Source of the DNA: Arenicola marina
Lineage: Eukaryota > Annelida > Polychaeta > Arenicolidae
Direction: 5' to 3'
Assembly: GCA_964019135.1 (NCBI GenBank)
Contig: OZ025257.1
Location: forward strand, 17,015,971-17,079,970
Length of the DNA stretch: 64,000 nucleotides
How positions within the stretch are numbered: position 1 is the stretch's first letter; every line of letters begins with the position of its first letter. A model generated the notes under the pieces. The model made no database searches. It was not told the DNA's origin and was given only the letters and a program-made list of their open reading frames with translations. The position numbers and the translations under genes were made by a program. Shown here one piece after another: positions 10,171 to 22,888 of this stretch.

Positions 10171-12107
10171 ATGTCAGTGGCATTTGACCCTGACAATTTT
10201 GCTCTCACCTAATTTTAGGCTAGCCTAGCTGCATGATTACAATTTTCAATTTCAGGCCCGAATCCAGGGATGTATGGAAGGATATCATCCATTTTGCTTC
10301 AATTGTTATGCAATGGCAGCAATTTAACCGTAAAAAATTGTACACAAAAATTGGCCGGTTTATCATGTTCATATCTAAGAATAAAATGCTTAATTTGCAA
10401 ATGAAAAAGGACCAAAAAAATTGGGTGAGGGACTGGAGGCAGACGTACCTCCAAAGCCCCTTCGATCTCTCTGGACATGCGCTATTTATTCTATATAAGC
10501 ATAGACATTTGCCGCTCAACTTGTAGCTCTGAAGCCGGCTAATGGGCCCTTCTCAAAATGTATGCATGCGGCACCAGAACGAGGCTGCCCGCGCAGCAAC
10601 GCGAAAGTATTTTTTTACCCTTGACACTAAACAGTGAGGTATGACGCATTGATGGACTCAGAAACAACAACTCAGTAGCTTGAAAAGAGCTAAATCATTA
10701 GTTGATTATTTAAAGGGGTTAAAACTGAATGAGAAACACATAATTTAATGGCGTGTCCTATGTGTCAGTTGGCCTTATCTCAAATTAATATGGCATTGTC
10801 CACCACCATACAGTCGCCCTTCTGGGGCCATCTCTTTCTTTGGGGGTTACCCTATGGAGTACTGTGGTGGGGACATGGTAATACATGTAATTCTGCATGT
10901 ATTTACTATGCCTCTTTCTGACAGATTACAACTAATACTGATTTGCTGGGAGCAATTTACCAAAGACGATTTTAATTGGAGCGCTTTAAGAAAGACGTGG
11001 TGCCGTTCTCTTCAGACTCACGTCAAGTTTGTGTGCATAATAGAGTGAACATTACTGTGGTTTATATCGTCCGCATATATTCTTACCCGCTATATAAACA
11101 TTGGGGGGCTAGAACAAGACATCGTCCTGTAAACAAAACATATCAACATGAATAGGTGTGTTTCTCAGGACATTATAGGACCCACATACATACACATCCG
11201 ACACATATACCACTGAAGCTGTCCAGGAGAAGCCTCAAGTGATAGTAGAAATCTGTCACAGGTGCAAATGAAAAGCAATACCCGGAAAGAAATACAAGAA
11301 CTTCAGTCAAACTTGGCTGAAGAGGACAAAGACATTGAATTAATGAGAAAATAAGTCGTCATTGAGCGTTTTGAACTTTGACAATGGTATGATCAACTTT
11401 TGTTACAGGCTTTCCTAATTACCATGTGGCTCGAACCATCAGCCCAGCATCTTCAGGTTGCAAAGACTCCTGCAATATATACCTACAACCGGCATCCACT
11501 GCTTGAACGATAATAATTAATGCAATTATAATGTAACACGAAGCATTATTATTATTGCAATAGTAACATTTTTAATTCGAATATTAATTGATCAAGTGCA
11601 CTTTATCGTCTCAACCCGATTTATTTATTTGCCATAGCTAGACAATCCGTGGAGTGACCCCCAGCTTTTAGATGTTCCAGATTTTAGATGTTCCATTACT
11701 TCTGGATAACGCTGTTGTCATCAGCCTCAGCGTACTTTTTCAAATGCCAGGCTCGTGTACTGAATGGTTTCTTGGGAAGTTTTGGAATACGCGAAGACTT
11801 GCTTTCATGACAGTTTCATGAAGAAACAAACTTGTCTCTCGTGTTATGGATATAAACGTCGTTGAACTGGCCTTTGCTGGTGTGGTTATGTCCTGACAAT
11901 TTACTACACTTCTTAACATATTCTTCAACAAATATAAAGCCAGGAACAATATAAAGTCACGATCGCTCTGTAAAACCGACGGATTATGCGAAACACCCGA
12001 GAGTTTAGTGCCAGTCACCATGTTATAGCGCCGCATGCAGTAGGACCGCTGCAATGGTAGCCTCGTTCTGGATTATTCATGAGATAATATTAAGAAGGGT
12101 CTATTGT

Positions 12108-12424
12108 AGCTGGACACCGCCCCTGAGGACAGCGATACCCATTCATCATTGTCACGTTATGAAGTGAATGAAAAATGTACACAACACAATATAAAGATGA
12201 GACGCAATTAGCAATTTACGCAGACGCAGCAGAAATATCAACAACAAGCTGACCATGCAGAATAAATAATCTAATTATACCCAAGTAAAATTAGGATGGT
12301 TATCGTTACTAAATCTTAGAAAGATTCAAACCAAAGACTATTGAATATATCTTTAATCCCGCAATCATATCAAAATATAGATGACACGCTTTAAAACTGC
12401 TGCTTTATCAACATAAATATATAT

Positions 12425-12458
<34 letters not shown>

Positions 12459-13856
12459 AAGAGAAAACAAGCGGCTCCCCCCCCCCACTTCCGTTACGAA
12501 GGTCGCACTCTTGTAATTTAACTGCGACCTTATTTTATAACTTTTACATTCATAAACGTCTGGCACTGGCAAAACCTATCCTAACACATGATACTCAGCC
12601 TACACTATCACATGGCACAGCCTGCAGCATATGGAACTCCATCCAGAACACATTGTAATCAGTCACATCCGATTGATTCTCTCTGCTCTCTATTAGCAGG
12701 TGCCCATATATATACGGCCTACACGAACACTTTCAAGAACACTCAAATATTACAAATACTGTCAACTTATGCTCACATGTGACACAATGATTATGAAATC
12801 ATCTGTTACTATCTGCCCGACCTTTTCCCTGACCACTTCCTTTAAAATACAACAAATATAACTTTGCTATTCGGCCCCTTCTCAAGACACGCTCTGAACA
12901 GGAAACATATAATAAACACGATTGATATTCTGTTCACTGATGTAACAATCATATAAATCCCGCCTTAACAGTCATGACACAGTTTTCACAGTGTTTTCCT
13001 TCTCGTGACAAAGGCATATGCTCAGACGAAGATTATGTTCTAACTTCGACATGTCGGAATACCGTATGGCAGGATATGTTTCATTTGCAATGCTTCATCC
13101 TAATTTTCCCGGACGTTGGCATATGTCACGCTTATCTCGGAACGTACAGACAATTGTTCGTTTGAATTTTATTTTATTACCCATCAAGTACATAATTATA
13201 CCATCCAATTGATGCATTACATGTAGCTGAAGAAATATACATGAACCAAACGGTTTAAATCCAATCTTGATGCTAACTCACAAAGCCATAATGCACAAGA
13301 AGAGTTGCTTCACTTGATCACATATATCTTAGAAACAAATTTTAAAATCATTCACATCCCCTCAACAGCTTATGATAAAATAATCCCCACGTTTAGTTCG
13401 ACGTAATATTACATGATTTGTCCTTTGAACGTGCATGTTATCTATCCGCCAAGATGTGTACATGGTGGCTGTTCATATCCTGCGACAGACGGGATATATC
13501 CCTGTTGACATCTGGTCGCCCAAAAACCGCTTAACTGTTTAAATACACGTGTTACATATAGACCTAAAAACTCTGTACAAGTATATTTGAACCGGGAAAA
13601 CCATACATATATATTTTAGATTATGCCCATACAAGTTCTTTACTACCCATATATATATTATAGCATTGAACAATGTTTGCATAAATATCACTCATGGAGC
13701 TACACTGTCTTCCAAAGAAAGGGAGGTGTTGACTCTGTGAGGTACTTTCAAATCTATGTAGAATAGTCTCTGATGCCACAAGTAGAAGTTGAGCCAACAT
13801 GGACCTAAGTAACAACGCCCAGACTTGGAACCGAGTCACTAGGACTGGTAGGTTCC
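12108..13856. other. MT2 module spacer and 3' flank
   Basis: Non-coding. From about 12108 it repeats, in diverged form, the module start seen at 4485. From about 13000 it is related to the MT1 3' flank. It includes a short LINE trace near 12995-13060 (a TCTCGTGACAAAGGCATATG block shared with 34745 and 37525) and an AT microsatellite (12428-12455). The unit 3 copy is nearly identical. Confidence 0.5.
12428..12455 (+). repeat. (AT)n microsatellite
   Basis: A run of about 28 bases of AT dinucleotides. The unit 3 copy (58518-58537) is about 10 bases shorter. Confidence 0.9.
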
Positions 13857-14800
13857 CTAAGTAATAAAATAAGGATTTATTCTCCCCACTGAAAACCCTT
13901 GCTTGCTTTTTGGTTCATAGTTGCACTGGAATATCTCGATGATCTGTCCTGCCCTTTTGGCTGACTCCCAGACGTCGCCCAACTTCTGCATCCACCCGTA
14001 CCTGTTATCCGGGTAGTTGTCCAGCAGGATGATGTTGTCCACGCTGACCATCTGCCGGAAGTTATTGAGGTCCGAGAGACACACGGGGTTTGTGTGGCCC
14101 CCGTCGATGGATATGACGTCACACATGACTGCGGGGTTTGCCTGGCGGAACACCGGAAGCGAAGTGATGGAATCGCCCCACGTGACCGTCAATCTGCCTG
14201 GAAACCGTTGCTGTAGGTACTCGGCCATCGGGTGTGCGTAGTTATGTTTACCGATGTCGAAGGAGTATACACTGGTGTTGGAGTTCGCCTGTAACCACAT
14301 AAAACTACTGTGGCCACCGTTAAACCCGGTCTCACACACTGTCCTGACTAACGGCGCGCGGACTATGTGGTAATAGGCGATGAACTCCTCTATGTACTTT
14401 GCACTTGAGCCCTCCGTTATGCCACCCACCAAGTTTAACCTTTCATTAAACAGATCATACTCCCTTTGGAACGGTTCCGGAAAAGGCGAATCCTTGTCAA
14501 TGTTGTTGAATAAATCTTGACAATGCGTCAAGCCGTTCGGTACAAATAGAAGATATCATCCCAGTTCCATGTTTGCCTGAGCGGACTGACAAGACCCTCG
14601 GGTCGGCTGGGTGGCGGGCCTAGTACGATGGAACCCAAGGCCGCCGTGGTCCGGGAGTAACCACTGTGACCGGTGCTGTACAGATAAAGGACGCCGAGGA
14701 ACATGAGGGCTGAGAAGACGAGCCACAGACTTACTCTGTTGGGGAGACGCCATTTTGCAGTGTACGAACCGGGTTTGCCCGAGCTTGGCTCCTGCATCAT
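13857..14800 (-). pseudogene. Methyltransferase MT2 of unit 1, frameshifted
   Basis: Same single-exon methyltransferase as 59939-60883, 944 bases against 945 there. One base is missing near 14545, where the unit 3 text ACAAAAGAGAAG is ACAAATAGAAG here, so the anchor part (residues 1 to about 84) and the catalytic part (from THCQDLFNN) lie in different frames. All catalytic motifs remain: VCETGFNGGHSS, YSFDIG, SIDGGH, LLDNYP. A translation from the downstream Met at 14531 would give a 224-residue soluble catalytic domain without the anchor. Between about 14239 and 14620 it differs from the unit 3 copy far more than its flanks do. A sequencing or assembly error at the missing base is possible. 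Confidence 0.75.
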
Positions 14801-14885
14801 GTTGAATAACACAGGTAGGTCTTGGCCCAATTGTTCAATCCGTATGACATGGATGTAGCATAAGTAACTCATTCAATTTAATTGC

Positions 14886-14926
14886 ATTTGCATCGATTTG
14901 CCGCAGCTGCCATATGCGATGATTGG
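14886..14926 (-). promoter_or_regulatory. Candidate MT2 promoter motifs (CCAAT, octamer)
   Basis: On the minus strand CCAAT lies at 14926-14922 and a perfect POU octamer ATGCAAAT at 14893-14886, about 90-125 bases before the start at 14800. The MT1 equivalent reads ATGCAACT followed by TATAAAA, so MT2 has an octamer but no clear TATA box. The motif reading is an inference. Confidence 0.3.
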
Positions 14927-15001
14927 TTTAGCCCACGCCCACCATCTCCCCACCATAGACTCACATAGAGTGTCAGTCAACGCACGTGGCAATTGAAATC
15001 G

Positions 15002-15071
15002 ATAACTGAGCTGCGCTTGAGTAAGCTTAGCCCGCTGTTGTTCGCATTGTATATCAGCGAATACATTGGCA
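15002..15071 (+). mobile_element. LINE relic split by the BEL/Pao insertion
   Basis: The stretch reads LSPLLFALYISEYIGM on the plus strand, the end of the LINE relic seen whole at 26815-27400. It stops at the LTR element and resumes at 21436 (GGCATGCTCTCCGAAG). The GGCA at 15068-15071 and at 21436-21439 is the target site duplication. Confidence 0.7.
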
Positions 15072-15222
15072 TGTTCTTACGATGGTATTCACGAAACTTC
15101 TTGAAGCGAAATATACCTTTATTTTCTTCAAATCACACCAAGCCGGTCTCGTTACCGGAAACACAACAAAACTCTCTAATTACCGACAACAAAACGTTAC
15201 ATGCTTCCAAACCAACCGAACA
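15072..15222 (-). repeat. 3' LTR of the BEL/Pao element
   Basis: 151 bases, matching 21285-21435 except at 7 positions. In the element's sense it starts TGTTCGG and ends AAGAACA. Confidence 0.93.
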
Positions 15223-18200
15223 TCCTCCCCTTGCTTCATGTGACAATATCAACACGCTAGTAGGTCGAACTTAAACTAGCCCACTTAATACTGTTTTACA
15301 CGGACAGGACGTTTTAATCCACGGACGTAATGTAAAACCGCTTCATAATGTGTTCTAGTGTTACATCAATTGCTATTAATGTTTATTTACTTAAAACGCT
15401 AATAATCCGGTTAATGTTCATCGTCAAAACAAACGTTATGGTGCGTTCAAAGATCCACCAGTGGACACAGTTTAACTATGGGTCGACGCATGATACTGCC
15501 TCTGACTTTGACGTCAGCGACGCGAACGCGCCCATCACGTCCAGGATAGGTCGCGACGACACGTCCCAGCGGCCACTGACCACGCGGAGTATCAGGCGAT
15601 ACAACGATCACGAGATCGCCAGTCTGTAGATCCCTGCGATCGCGCGCCCACTTCTTTCTTGCGTTTAGGCTAGGTAGCCACTCGGAAAGCCACCTGTGCC
15701 AGAAATGGCGCACTAGCTCCTGTACCCGCCTCCAGCGTTTTCTTGGGTTGAACGCTACTCTGTCCACAGCTTCAGGTGCAAATCTGACGCCAACCTGACC
15801 GTGTAGAAAATAGTTGGGTGTGAGGGGCACACAGTCAGCTGGGTTTGCCGACTGATATGTTAACGGTCGAGAGTTAATCAATCCCTCTGCCCCCACCACG
15901 GCACTAAGCAGCTCTTCATCCGTCACGTCTGCGGATCCCAGGTAGGCGTAGATGGCCTTCTTCGCTGCCTTAATCATAATCTCATGCACGCCGTTAAAAT
16001 GGGGGGCCGCAGGCGGATTGAAATTCCACTTCACCCCGTCGCTGGCCGACCTCTCCTGTATTTGCTCTTGGTCCAGAGCCGCCAGCCCTCCCAGTTCGTT
16101 AGCGGCACCAACGAAGTTTGTCCCGTTGTCCGATAAAACTTCAGTTGGCATACCGCGTCGCGAAGCCATGCGGAAAAAGGCGTTTAGGAAAGAGTCGGTA
16201 TCAAGCCCATTGGCAACTTCCAGGTGGACCGCTCGGGTGGCAAGACACGTGAACAAGCACAGGTATCTCTTTTGTCGGGTCTTGCCTCTCCCCTGTTTTG
16301 TGAAGAATGGCCCGGCGAAGTCCATTGAAGTCTGGCTAAACGCACGCAATGACACACGCGTGCGCAGTTCCGGTAATGGGGCCATTTGCTGGGCCGCGGG
16401 GGCGGCTTTCCTCCGTTTACATTCAGAACATTCCCTTTCCCACTCCCTTATCGCCTCTCTTGCCGAGACGACCCAGTAGCGTGCTGACAACTGCGCCAGC
16501 ACCTGGTTTGTTCCGCCATGCAGGCAGTGTTCATGCATGTCTTTTATTACCAGCTTGGTAATCCGATGATGGCGAGGTAAGATTATGGGGTGGCGTGCTT
16601 CCCACGGCAGACACTCCGCGAACTCAAGTCTGCCAGTGCATCTCTGTACCCCTTCCTCGTCCATTGCTGGCTTCAATGAAGGAAGTTTGGATCCGCTCGG
16701 TAACTCTTTTCCAGCATGTATTGCTCGTAGCTCCTCTTCGAACACTTCCCGTTGTGCGAGCCGGAAGTAATACGTTTCGGCGCTAGTTATTTCATCGGGC
16801 GTGGTTGGTCCCGCTTGGCGTAGGCCACTGGGTAAGCGACAGTTTTCCACGAAGCGACGCACCTTGGCATGGACCCTCGTAAGCATAGTCCAACTTGAGT
16901 ATCGCGCCGGAGTCAATCGATCCTCAAGGATATTGGTGACGAATGTTTGTGCCCGAACCTGGGTCATCCCGTGTCGGTCATTGAGTGTTTTGGCACTAAC
17001 CCTCAAGGTTGTGTCGATCTTGTTCTCGGGCCACTCGTCCTCTTCTTGCCCAAGAAACGATGGCCCGTTCCACCATTTGCTCTCCGTCGCAAGCGTAGAT
17101 ACTGTCTTTCCCCTGGACAGCGCATCGGCCGGGTTTTGCTTGGAAGGAACATGTCTCCACTGAGCCGGGCTGGTTTTACCTTGGATTTCGCCGACCAAAC
17201 ACAAACGGTTAAAATTGCCGGCTACGACCCCGGATCCAATACAGCACATCCATGCTGTCAGACCAGAATGTCCATGAATGGGATGGTATACGTAGCGCCT
17301 TACCGGCCGTCTCAGCTAGTCGCAAACCAACGACAGCAGCCATCAACTCCAGACGAGGGATAGTGACGGCTTGCAGCGAAGCCACACGGCACTTCGAGGC
17401 AACAAGACGACAAGTAGCTTCCCTATCGGCGTTGGTGTGTCTCACATAAGCGACGGCTCCGTAAGCGGCTGTGGAGGCGTCCACGAATACGTGCAGCCCA
17501 GTGTCCTTTGGTTCTCCAGGTAGCCGGAGACAACGAGGAATGCGTATGTTTTGCAGATCGTTAAGCTCACCAAACCACTGTCTTGCTTTTGTTACTGTCA
17601 CTTCATCTAATGGATCGTCCCAGTCCAGGCCAGCTGCCCACATTTCCTGCAGAAGGACTTTTGCACGAACGGTGTACGGCGTCAGAAACCCCAAAGGGGC
17701 AACTAATGTTGCTATCCAAGTCAGGAATTCGCGTTTTGTATATGTCAAATCGTGTGGAGATTGGTTGAAGTGAAATAGGAACTCATCTTCCATGGGTGAC
17801 CCCATGACTCCGAGAGTTTTGACGGCAGGGATCTCACCCCGATCGAGATCCACCTCTTTCGCGCAGTCTGAGTGAGGGATGTGTTCCAATACGTCAGGCG
17901 CGTTAGAAAGCCACTTCCTGGCGTGCATTCCAGCCGCGTTCCATAGACTTGTTGTTTGATTATAAAAGTCGATGCCTTTCTCCAAGTCTGCGACCGAGTC
18001 CATGGTGTCGTCCATGTAAGTGCTGTTAATGATGGGGTCAGCGCCGACAGGCCACTCCGCTTGGTGCTGCCGAGCGTGCTCCTGGACTACAAACTGGGCC
18101 AGAAATGGCGACGAGTTGACTCCAAACACAACCCTTTCGAATTCGTATACATCCGATTCGTTGTCCGTTTTTAGATCGCGCCACAAGAATCGATGGTATG

Positions 18201-21200
18201 GGCGATCCGCAGTTTTCAGTTTTATCTGTAGGTACATCTCCTTGACATCACTCATCAGAGCAACTGGGTCGCGTCGGAAACGAAAGAGAACATCCACCAA
18301 GTCGTTTTGTAACTTGGGTCCTTGTTCGACGACATCATTGAGTGAGATTCCTTCGCGCCTCGGCTGACGCATCGAACACGATCCTTGTCTTTGTCGTTTC
18401 CTTGTCCGGTCTTAGTACTGGAAAGTGGGGCAGATACCACACCTCATCAGGTTTCTGTTCATTAGGGGAAACTTTGCGAATGTACCCCTTGTCCTGATAA
18501 TCCTGTAACACCCCTGCGTATGCCTCACCAACCTTTGGGCATTTCAACAGGCGTTTTTCAGTATTTTGCAGTCTGCGCAATGCCATACTGTAGTTGTCCG
18601 GTAGTTTGGGTCTATCGACTTTCCACGGCGTAGCAACCTGGTAATGGCCATCCCGAAACACTAGAGACTTTGACACGATGTCCATAGCGGCCTTGTCTGC
18701 CGGTTTGACAATTTGAGTACCTTGGACATCTTCAAGTTCCCAAAAGCGACGAACAAGTGCTTCAAGGTTGTTCGAATCCTTCACGAAAAAGGCGAGGTTT
18801 GCCTGAGGGCTACGCGTCGCCATCTCGGTTTTACCGACGCAGGTCCACCCCAGTGGCGTCAGTTGAGCGATAGGCTCTCCAGGAAGTCCGCGTATGTCCT
18901 TTAATGAATACAGAAGATCAGATTGATCCACACCGATCAACAGGTCGACGATGGGTCGTGGCCGAACCTTTGGGAAGCTAATTCCTTCCAGATGCGTCCA
19001 CTTGTGCTTTGCTTCATTCCAGTTCACCACCTGCATGTCTCCCGTCACACGTTATGTGGTATACGCTGACGCTTCCTTATGCAGATCGCCGTGGACACTT
19101 TGAATTGTGAAATCAACAACAGCTGTGTCAAAACGCTCTTGATTGCCATTCAGGACGTTTACAGTTAGTTCTTGGTGGGTTCCGTCGAGGCCTAGTTCCG
19201 CAGCTATGTCGCTGTTTAAATAGCTCTTGCTACTTGCCTCGTCCAATAGAGCATTCACCTTCAATTTCCGCCGTCCGTTGAACAGATAGACAGGCACTGT
19301 CCTTAGGGCGACAAACTCTGTAGACTTTGTATGCTCAGTCAACATGGTTCTCGGGCTCCGCTCCCCTTCCATGGTGGAGTTACCATGGGAGCTTGCTTCC
19401 GTGTTTCTACCATTTACTGACCTCACTGAATCCCTGTCTCTTACCTCGGCTTCACATGGACGGTCTGATTGAGGGATCACTCGATCCTTGTGCAGCAGAC
19501 GATGATGGGATAATTCGCATCCATTTAGACCGCATGTTCGACCCCTAATGCACGCTTGGCCTTGATGACCATCCCCGAGGCACCTAAAGCAAAGTCTGTG
19601 TTCCTTGGCCACGTTCCAACGGAGTTGTATTGACATGGCCCGGAAGCGGCTACAAGCCCACATGCCATGGCGAGACTGACACAGGTGGCACTTTGACTGC
19701 GGCTTCATAGCACAGTTGGTCTCGTCTTGGGTCAGGAACGTCCGCCCAGTTGAAGCGGTCTCCTCTTTTCTTCCCCAGTCCTTGTTGACTCCACATATAG
19801 TCTCTGATGCAGTTGTGAGGAACTCGACTTCTCTGTCAATGAAGTCTCTTAAGACTAGCACGGTTTCCTCGCGATTACTTTCACAAATCCACTGTTTGTA
19901 CTTGGCGAGTAGCGATTTGCTCAACTTGCGCTGGATAGCTATATATAAGGATCCGTTCCCTAGCTCGGCTTCATGAAGGTTGAAAACGACCATATCTAAC
20001 AATTCTGCCAAGCGCTCCAAATCCTTTTCGCAGTTGTCTCTAACAGGCTTGAACTGATCTAACTCTTCGAGGCGCAGAGTTAGTGCCCGCTGCTTTCCGC
20101 CATACTTCCTCTCTAGCCGAGCCTTGGCCACCTCATAAGCTTGTGCCGAGAATCCTAAGCTTTCCACCACCTTTAACGCTTCACCTTGCAAGCTCTCTCG
20201 CAGGCGCAGCAGTTTGTACTCCGGCACTATTCTGGCGCTGTCGACACATGCATCAAAGGCTGATCGCCAGGCTTCCTAAGCACTCTTGTCCCCAGAGAAC
20301 TTGGGCAGACTCACCCTGGGAAGGAGTACTGAGGGATCTGCATTCACGCCACTACAACTGTTTCCTGCTTGTCCCAAACCAACAGGGTAATTTTTATTGG
20401 GTAATAATTGCTGGGACCCCACTATTGTTCCATGGCGATGACCCTCTGGTTCAAGACCTCCAGACTGCTGGTATGACTGCATATTTGCCGCTGACACGCT
20501 TCTAATTGGACTTGCCTGAGGCTGGGTGCTGAGAGGCTGATGTACATGTGAGGCAGTGGATGGCATTGCAGGCAGCATAAATGGCGTCGATGTAATAACC
20601 CGGTGATTAGCTGGTTGGGCTTGAGTTGCAGCCACATACTCTGATAACTCGTGTGATGCATGCGATGAATGCTGTTCACCTGGGTGGGTTGCAACGTGGG
20701 TCTGGTTAATTACGTTCTGGTGTGGTGATACAGATGGCCGCTGTGGTCCTTTCATCTCTCGTATATGAATCTGACATTCTTCGAAAGTTTTTTCAATTTG
20801 AGACTCAATGCGTTCAAGTTCAGCCTCCCGTTGGCTGATTTCATGTCAGAATTGTTCTGACAGTTGTCTTGGAGTGCTTTGCTGTTCTGGCACCGGCTGC
20901 ACGGTTGGCGGCCGGCGAGGTGCCTGAGACCGAGTTTGCGGATAACAGTGCTGTAAATGCTGTTGCACCATTCGACTATAATCACTGAATCTTTCTTCAA
21001 TATCTTCGAGTTCGCGTCCTACCAGTCGGACGTTCCTGTTATCGCCGATACCTTCATAGAATTCTTCTAACTTTTCACAGGCAAATATCACTCCTTCAAA
21101 TGCTATGGTCACAGAGTCCAAATTTGAATTTATCTCTTTTTGGCCGCATCCGCTTTCCATAGATTGCAGCAACCGCGTGCTGGTGCGAGTGAATACAGCC

Positions 21201-21284
21201 TTCGCCTTAGCTTTCTGATTTTTCAGCTTTTCCACGGTTATGTTATATGTAAGACTCACGGTCAACCACGCTCTGCTACCAAAA

Positions 21285-21435
21285 TGTTCTTACGATGGTA
21301 TTCACGAAGCTTCTTGAAGCGAAATATACCTTTAATTTCTTCAAATCACACCAAGCCGGCCTCGTTACCGAAAACACAACATAACTCTCTAATTACCGAA
21401 AACAAAACGTTACATGCTTTCAAACCAACCGAACA
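21285..21435 (-). repeat. 5' LTR of the BEL/Pao element
   Basis: 151 bases. The tRNA primer-binding site begins three bases inside it. Confidence 0.93.
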
Positions 21436-22888
21436 GGCATGCTCTCCGAAGCGCAATGCTCATGCATTTGTCAGGAGGACATGTGTGCGCGAAAAATCAT
21501 AGTGTTTACGTATTTCATATACCGTGTTCTATCTTCTGACATCAAGAAAGTGTGTCAACACTAGGTTGTTTCCGTTATATTTTCGAGAAGAAATGTTAGA
21601 GCATACGTCTTTTCCCGCCCTTTTTCCTGATCACATCATCGTCATAACGTAACCGAGCTGGTTTCCCGAGGAAAAATATACCGAGCGGGTCTGCATGGAA
21701 CTGGGACATAGAGCGCTCTCCTGCTGGTTACGACTTAGTACGTGGAACCAGGCAAGCTGCGCCGGCGACGCAGTGAGCAAGGGGAAGGTCGCATTTCGTC
21801 TTACTTGTAACTTAAAGAAAACATAGTTCACTTTTTATTGAGACAATATTTGGTAGAGTGCTCTTTGAGCTTGTAGTTTTCTATGATACCAGTCACGCTC
21901 AGTAAAGCCATCGGCCGGGTGATTTCTAAATATTTACACTGATCTGGAGTGATCGGATGACAAGTATGGGCTCCGATCTCCGCCAACATTACAGTTTCTC
22001 AGTCATGAATGCAACCACCAATCAAAACATTGCCAGAGAACAGTACTTTATATTTATTGTGATAATAGTATCTTTCCTTGCGTAAGTTGTATTTTGACAA
22101 TCAAAATAAACACAAAAAAGACCAGTAGTGCCACATTTCCGTTTACACAGAAAACGTTTACATAAACGTATCATATTTTGGTTAAAATTATGCATCATTT
22201 AACATTTAAACTGGTGTGCATTTAAACTTACCAAAGAAGTATATACATGTATCTAGTTTGCTTTCGTCATATATTATTTTAATGGCTTTATAACTCATTA
22301 AAGAGTTATGAAGTTCGCAGTTAACAAGATAACACTTATTGAATTACTTTTTATCACTTTTGATAATTGGCGATTAATCGATAAGGGCAAAAAGCTACAC
22401 GATGCACGCACACCCCCACCAATTCCTGGTCTCATGTGGGTTGCACTTCATGGCTTGCTCGCGCGTCGGGTACCAGGGCGTATGAGCAGCTATGTATCAG
22501 GGTTAGGCGTTAACATGTCTCCTTCCTTTTTTGGTATCGCATTCAAAGTTTGAAGTAAAATGTCTAGCGCTTACAAGCGTTCCCATCTTGTGCGCCAGTG
22601 GCCTTCCTTAAACCATATCAGTATATATCAGTATGTCGTGACCGAGAAACGGCACGCACAGCTAGGCAACTGGGCAGCGAGGCGGGCCATTTAAATCGAT
22701 AACCATATAAGTCTTTTGTGTGTGAGGTCATGTTTGATTGTTCTGCACCATGTAACCATGACTGTTTTATTGAAGGGACCGCAGGGCGGTTTGGATCAGA
22801 TTACAGTTCAGCGGGAAGTGGCCCTAGCTACCACTGACCCAGATTAAGTAGTGCGGTACGGCAGTTGTGAGCATAGGCGGGTCTATTC
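21436..22888. other. Unit 1 distal spacer up to the unit junction
   Basis: No gene seen. From about 21480 it matches the end of unit 2 (42945-44274) in diverged form. The junction text (GCGGGTCTATTC at about 22880-22891) runs straight into unit 2, whose start matches position about 616 of unit 1, so homology is continuous across the boundary as expected for a true tandem repeat. Confidence 0.6.

Larger units (their letters stand above)
9271..12107. other. Spacer between the MT1 and MT2 modules
   Basis: No recognisable gene. It holds a CTCF-like motif (9649-9662), a short GTCA-rich tandem repeat (10075-10170), and two modest frames (10233-10526 plus; 11740-12054 minus) that match no family I know. 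The whole stretch is present in unit 3 (53721-58190, with 1.6 kb extra) and absent from unit 2, where LINE fragments occupy the equivalent place. Confidence 0.5.
1..17912 (+). repeat. Left copy of the ~44.5 kb higher-order duplication (visible part)
   Basis: This stretch recurs from 44462 to the window end in the same orientation. The first bases of the window match 44462 onward exactly, and a 540-base comparison (61-600) shows four substitutions. The offset grows from 44461 to 44514 and then 46088 through small indels and one 1.6 kb difference. The copies share the receptor relic, both methyltransferase loci, the LINE relics and the BEL/Pao element. Homology almost certainly continues beyond 17912, but the partner is cut by the window edge. 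A recent segmental duplication and an unmerged second haplotype are both possible. Confidence 0.95.
15072..21435 (-). mobile_element. BEL/Pao LTR retrotransposon (fossil), unit 1 copy
   Basis: A 6364-base element on the minus strand with 151-base LTRs at both ends, TG..CA termini and a 4-base GGCA target duplication. The primer site TGGTAGCAGAG (21281-21271) fits the 3' end of initiator Met tRNA, and a purine tract lies just inside the 3' LTR. Order on the minus strand: Gag-like region with CCHC-type knuckles (to about 19.4 kb), aspartic protease, reverse transcriptase with YMDD and RNase H (about 18.4-17.2 kb), then integrase with a BEL-type C-terminal domain (about 17.2-15.4 kb). The frame is broken, with about five breaks. 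The LTRs differ at 7 of 151 positions, so the insertion is older than the unit 1/unit 3 duplication. Confidence 0.92.

Noticed and set aside
10233-10526. 97-residue plus frame, repeated at 54716-54994
   Set aside because: No family resemblance, an overlapping minus frame of equal length, and a changed end in unit 3.
11740-12054. 104-residue minus frame, repeated at 57832-58152
   Set aside because: No recognised motifs and an in-frame indel between the copies. I cannot exclude an exon but have no support.
15952-16479. 175-residue plus frame (also 62035-62562)
   Set aside because: Antisense shadow of the BEL/Pao integrase region.
19052-21265. Host zinc-finger gene
   Set aside because: The CCHC knuckles lie between LTRs in the Gag region of the BEL/Pao element.
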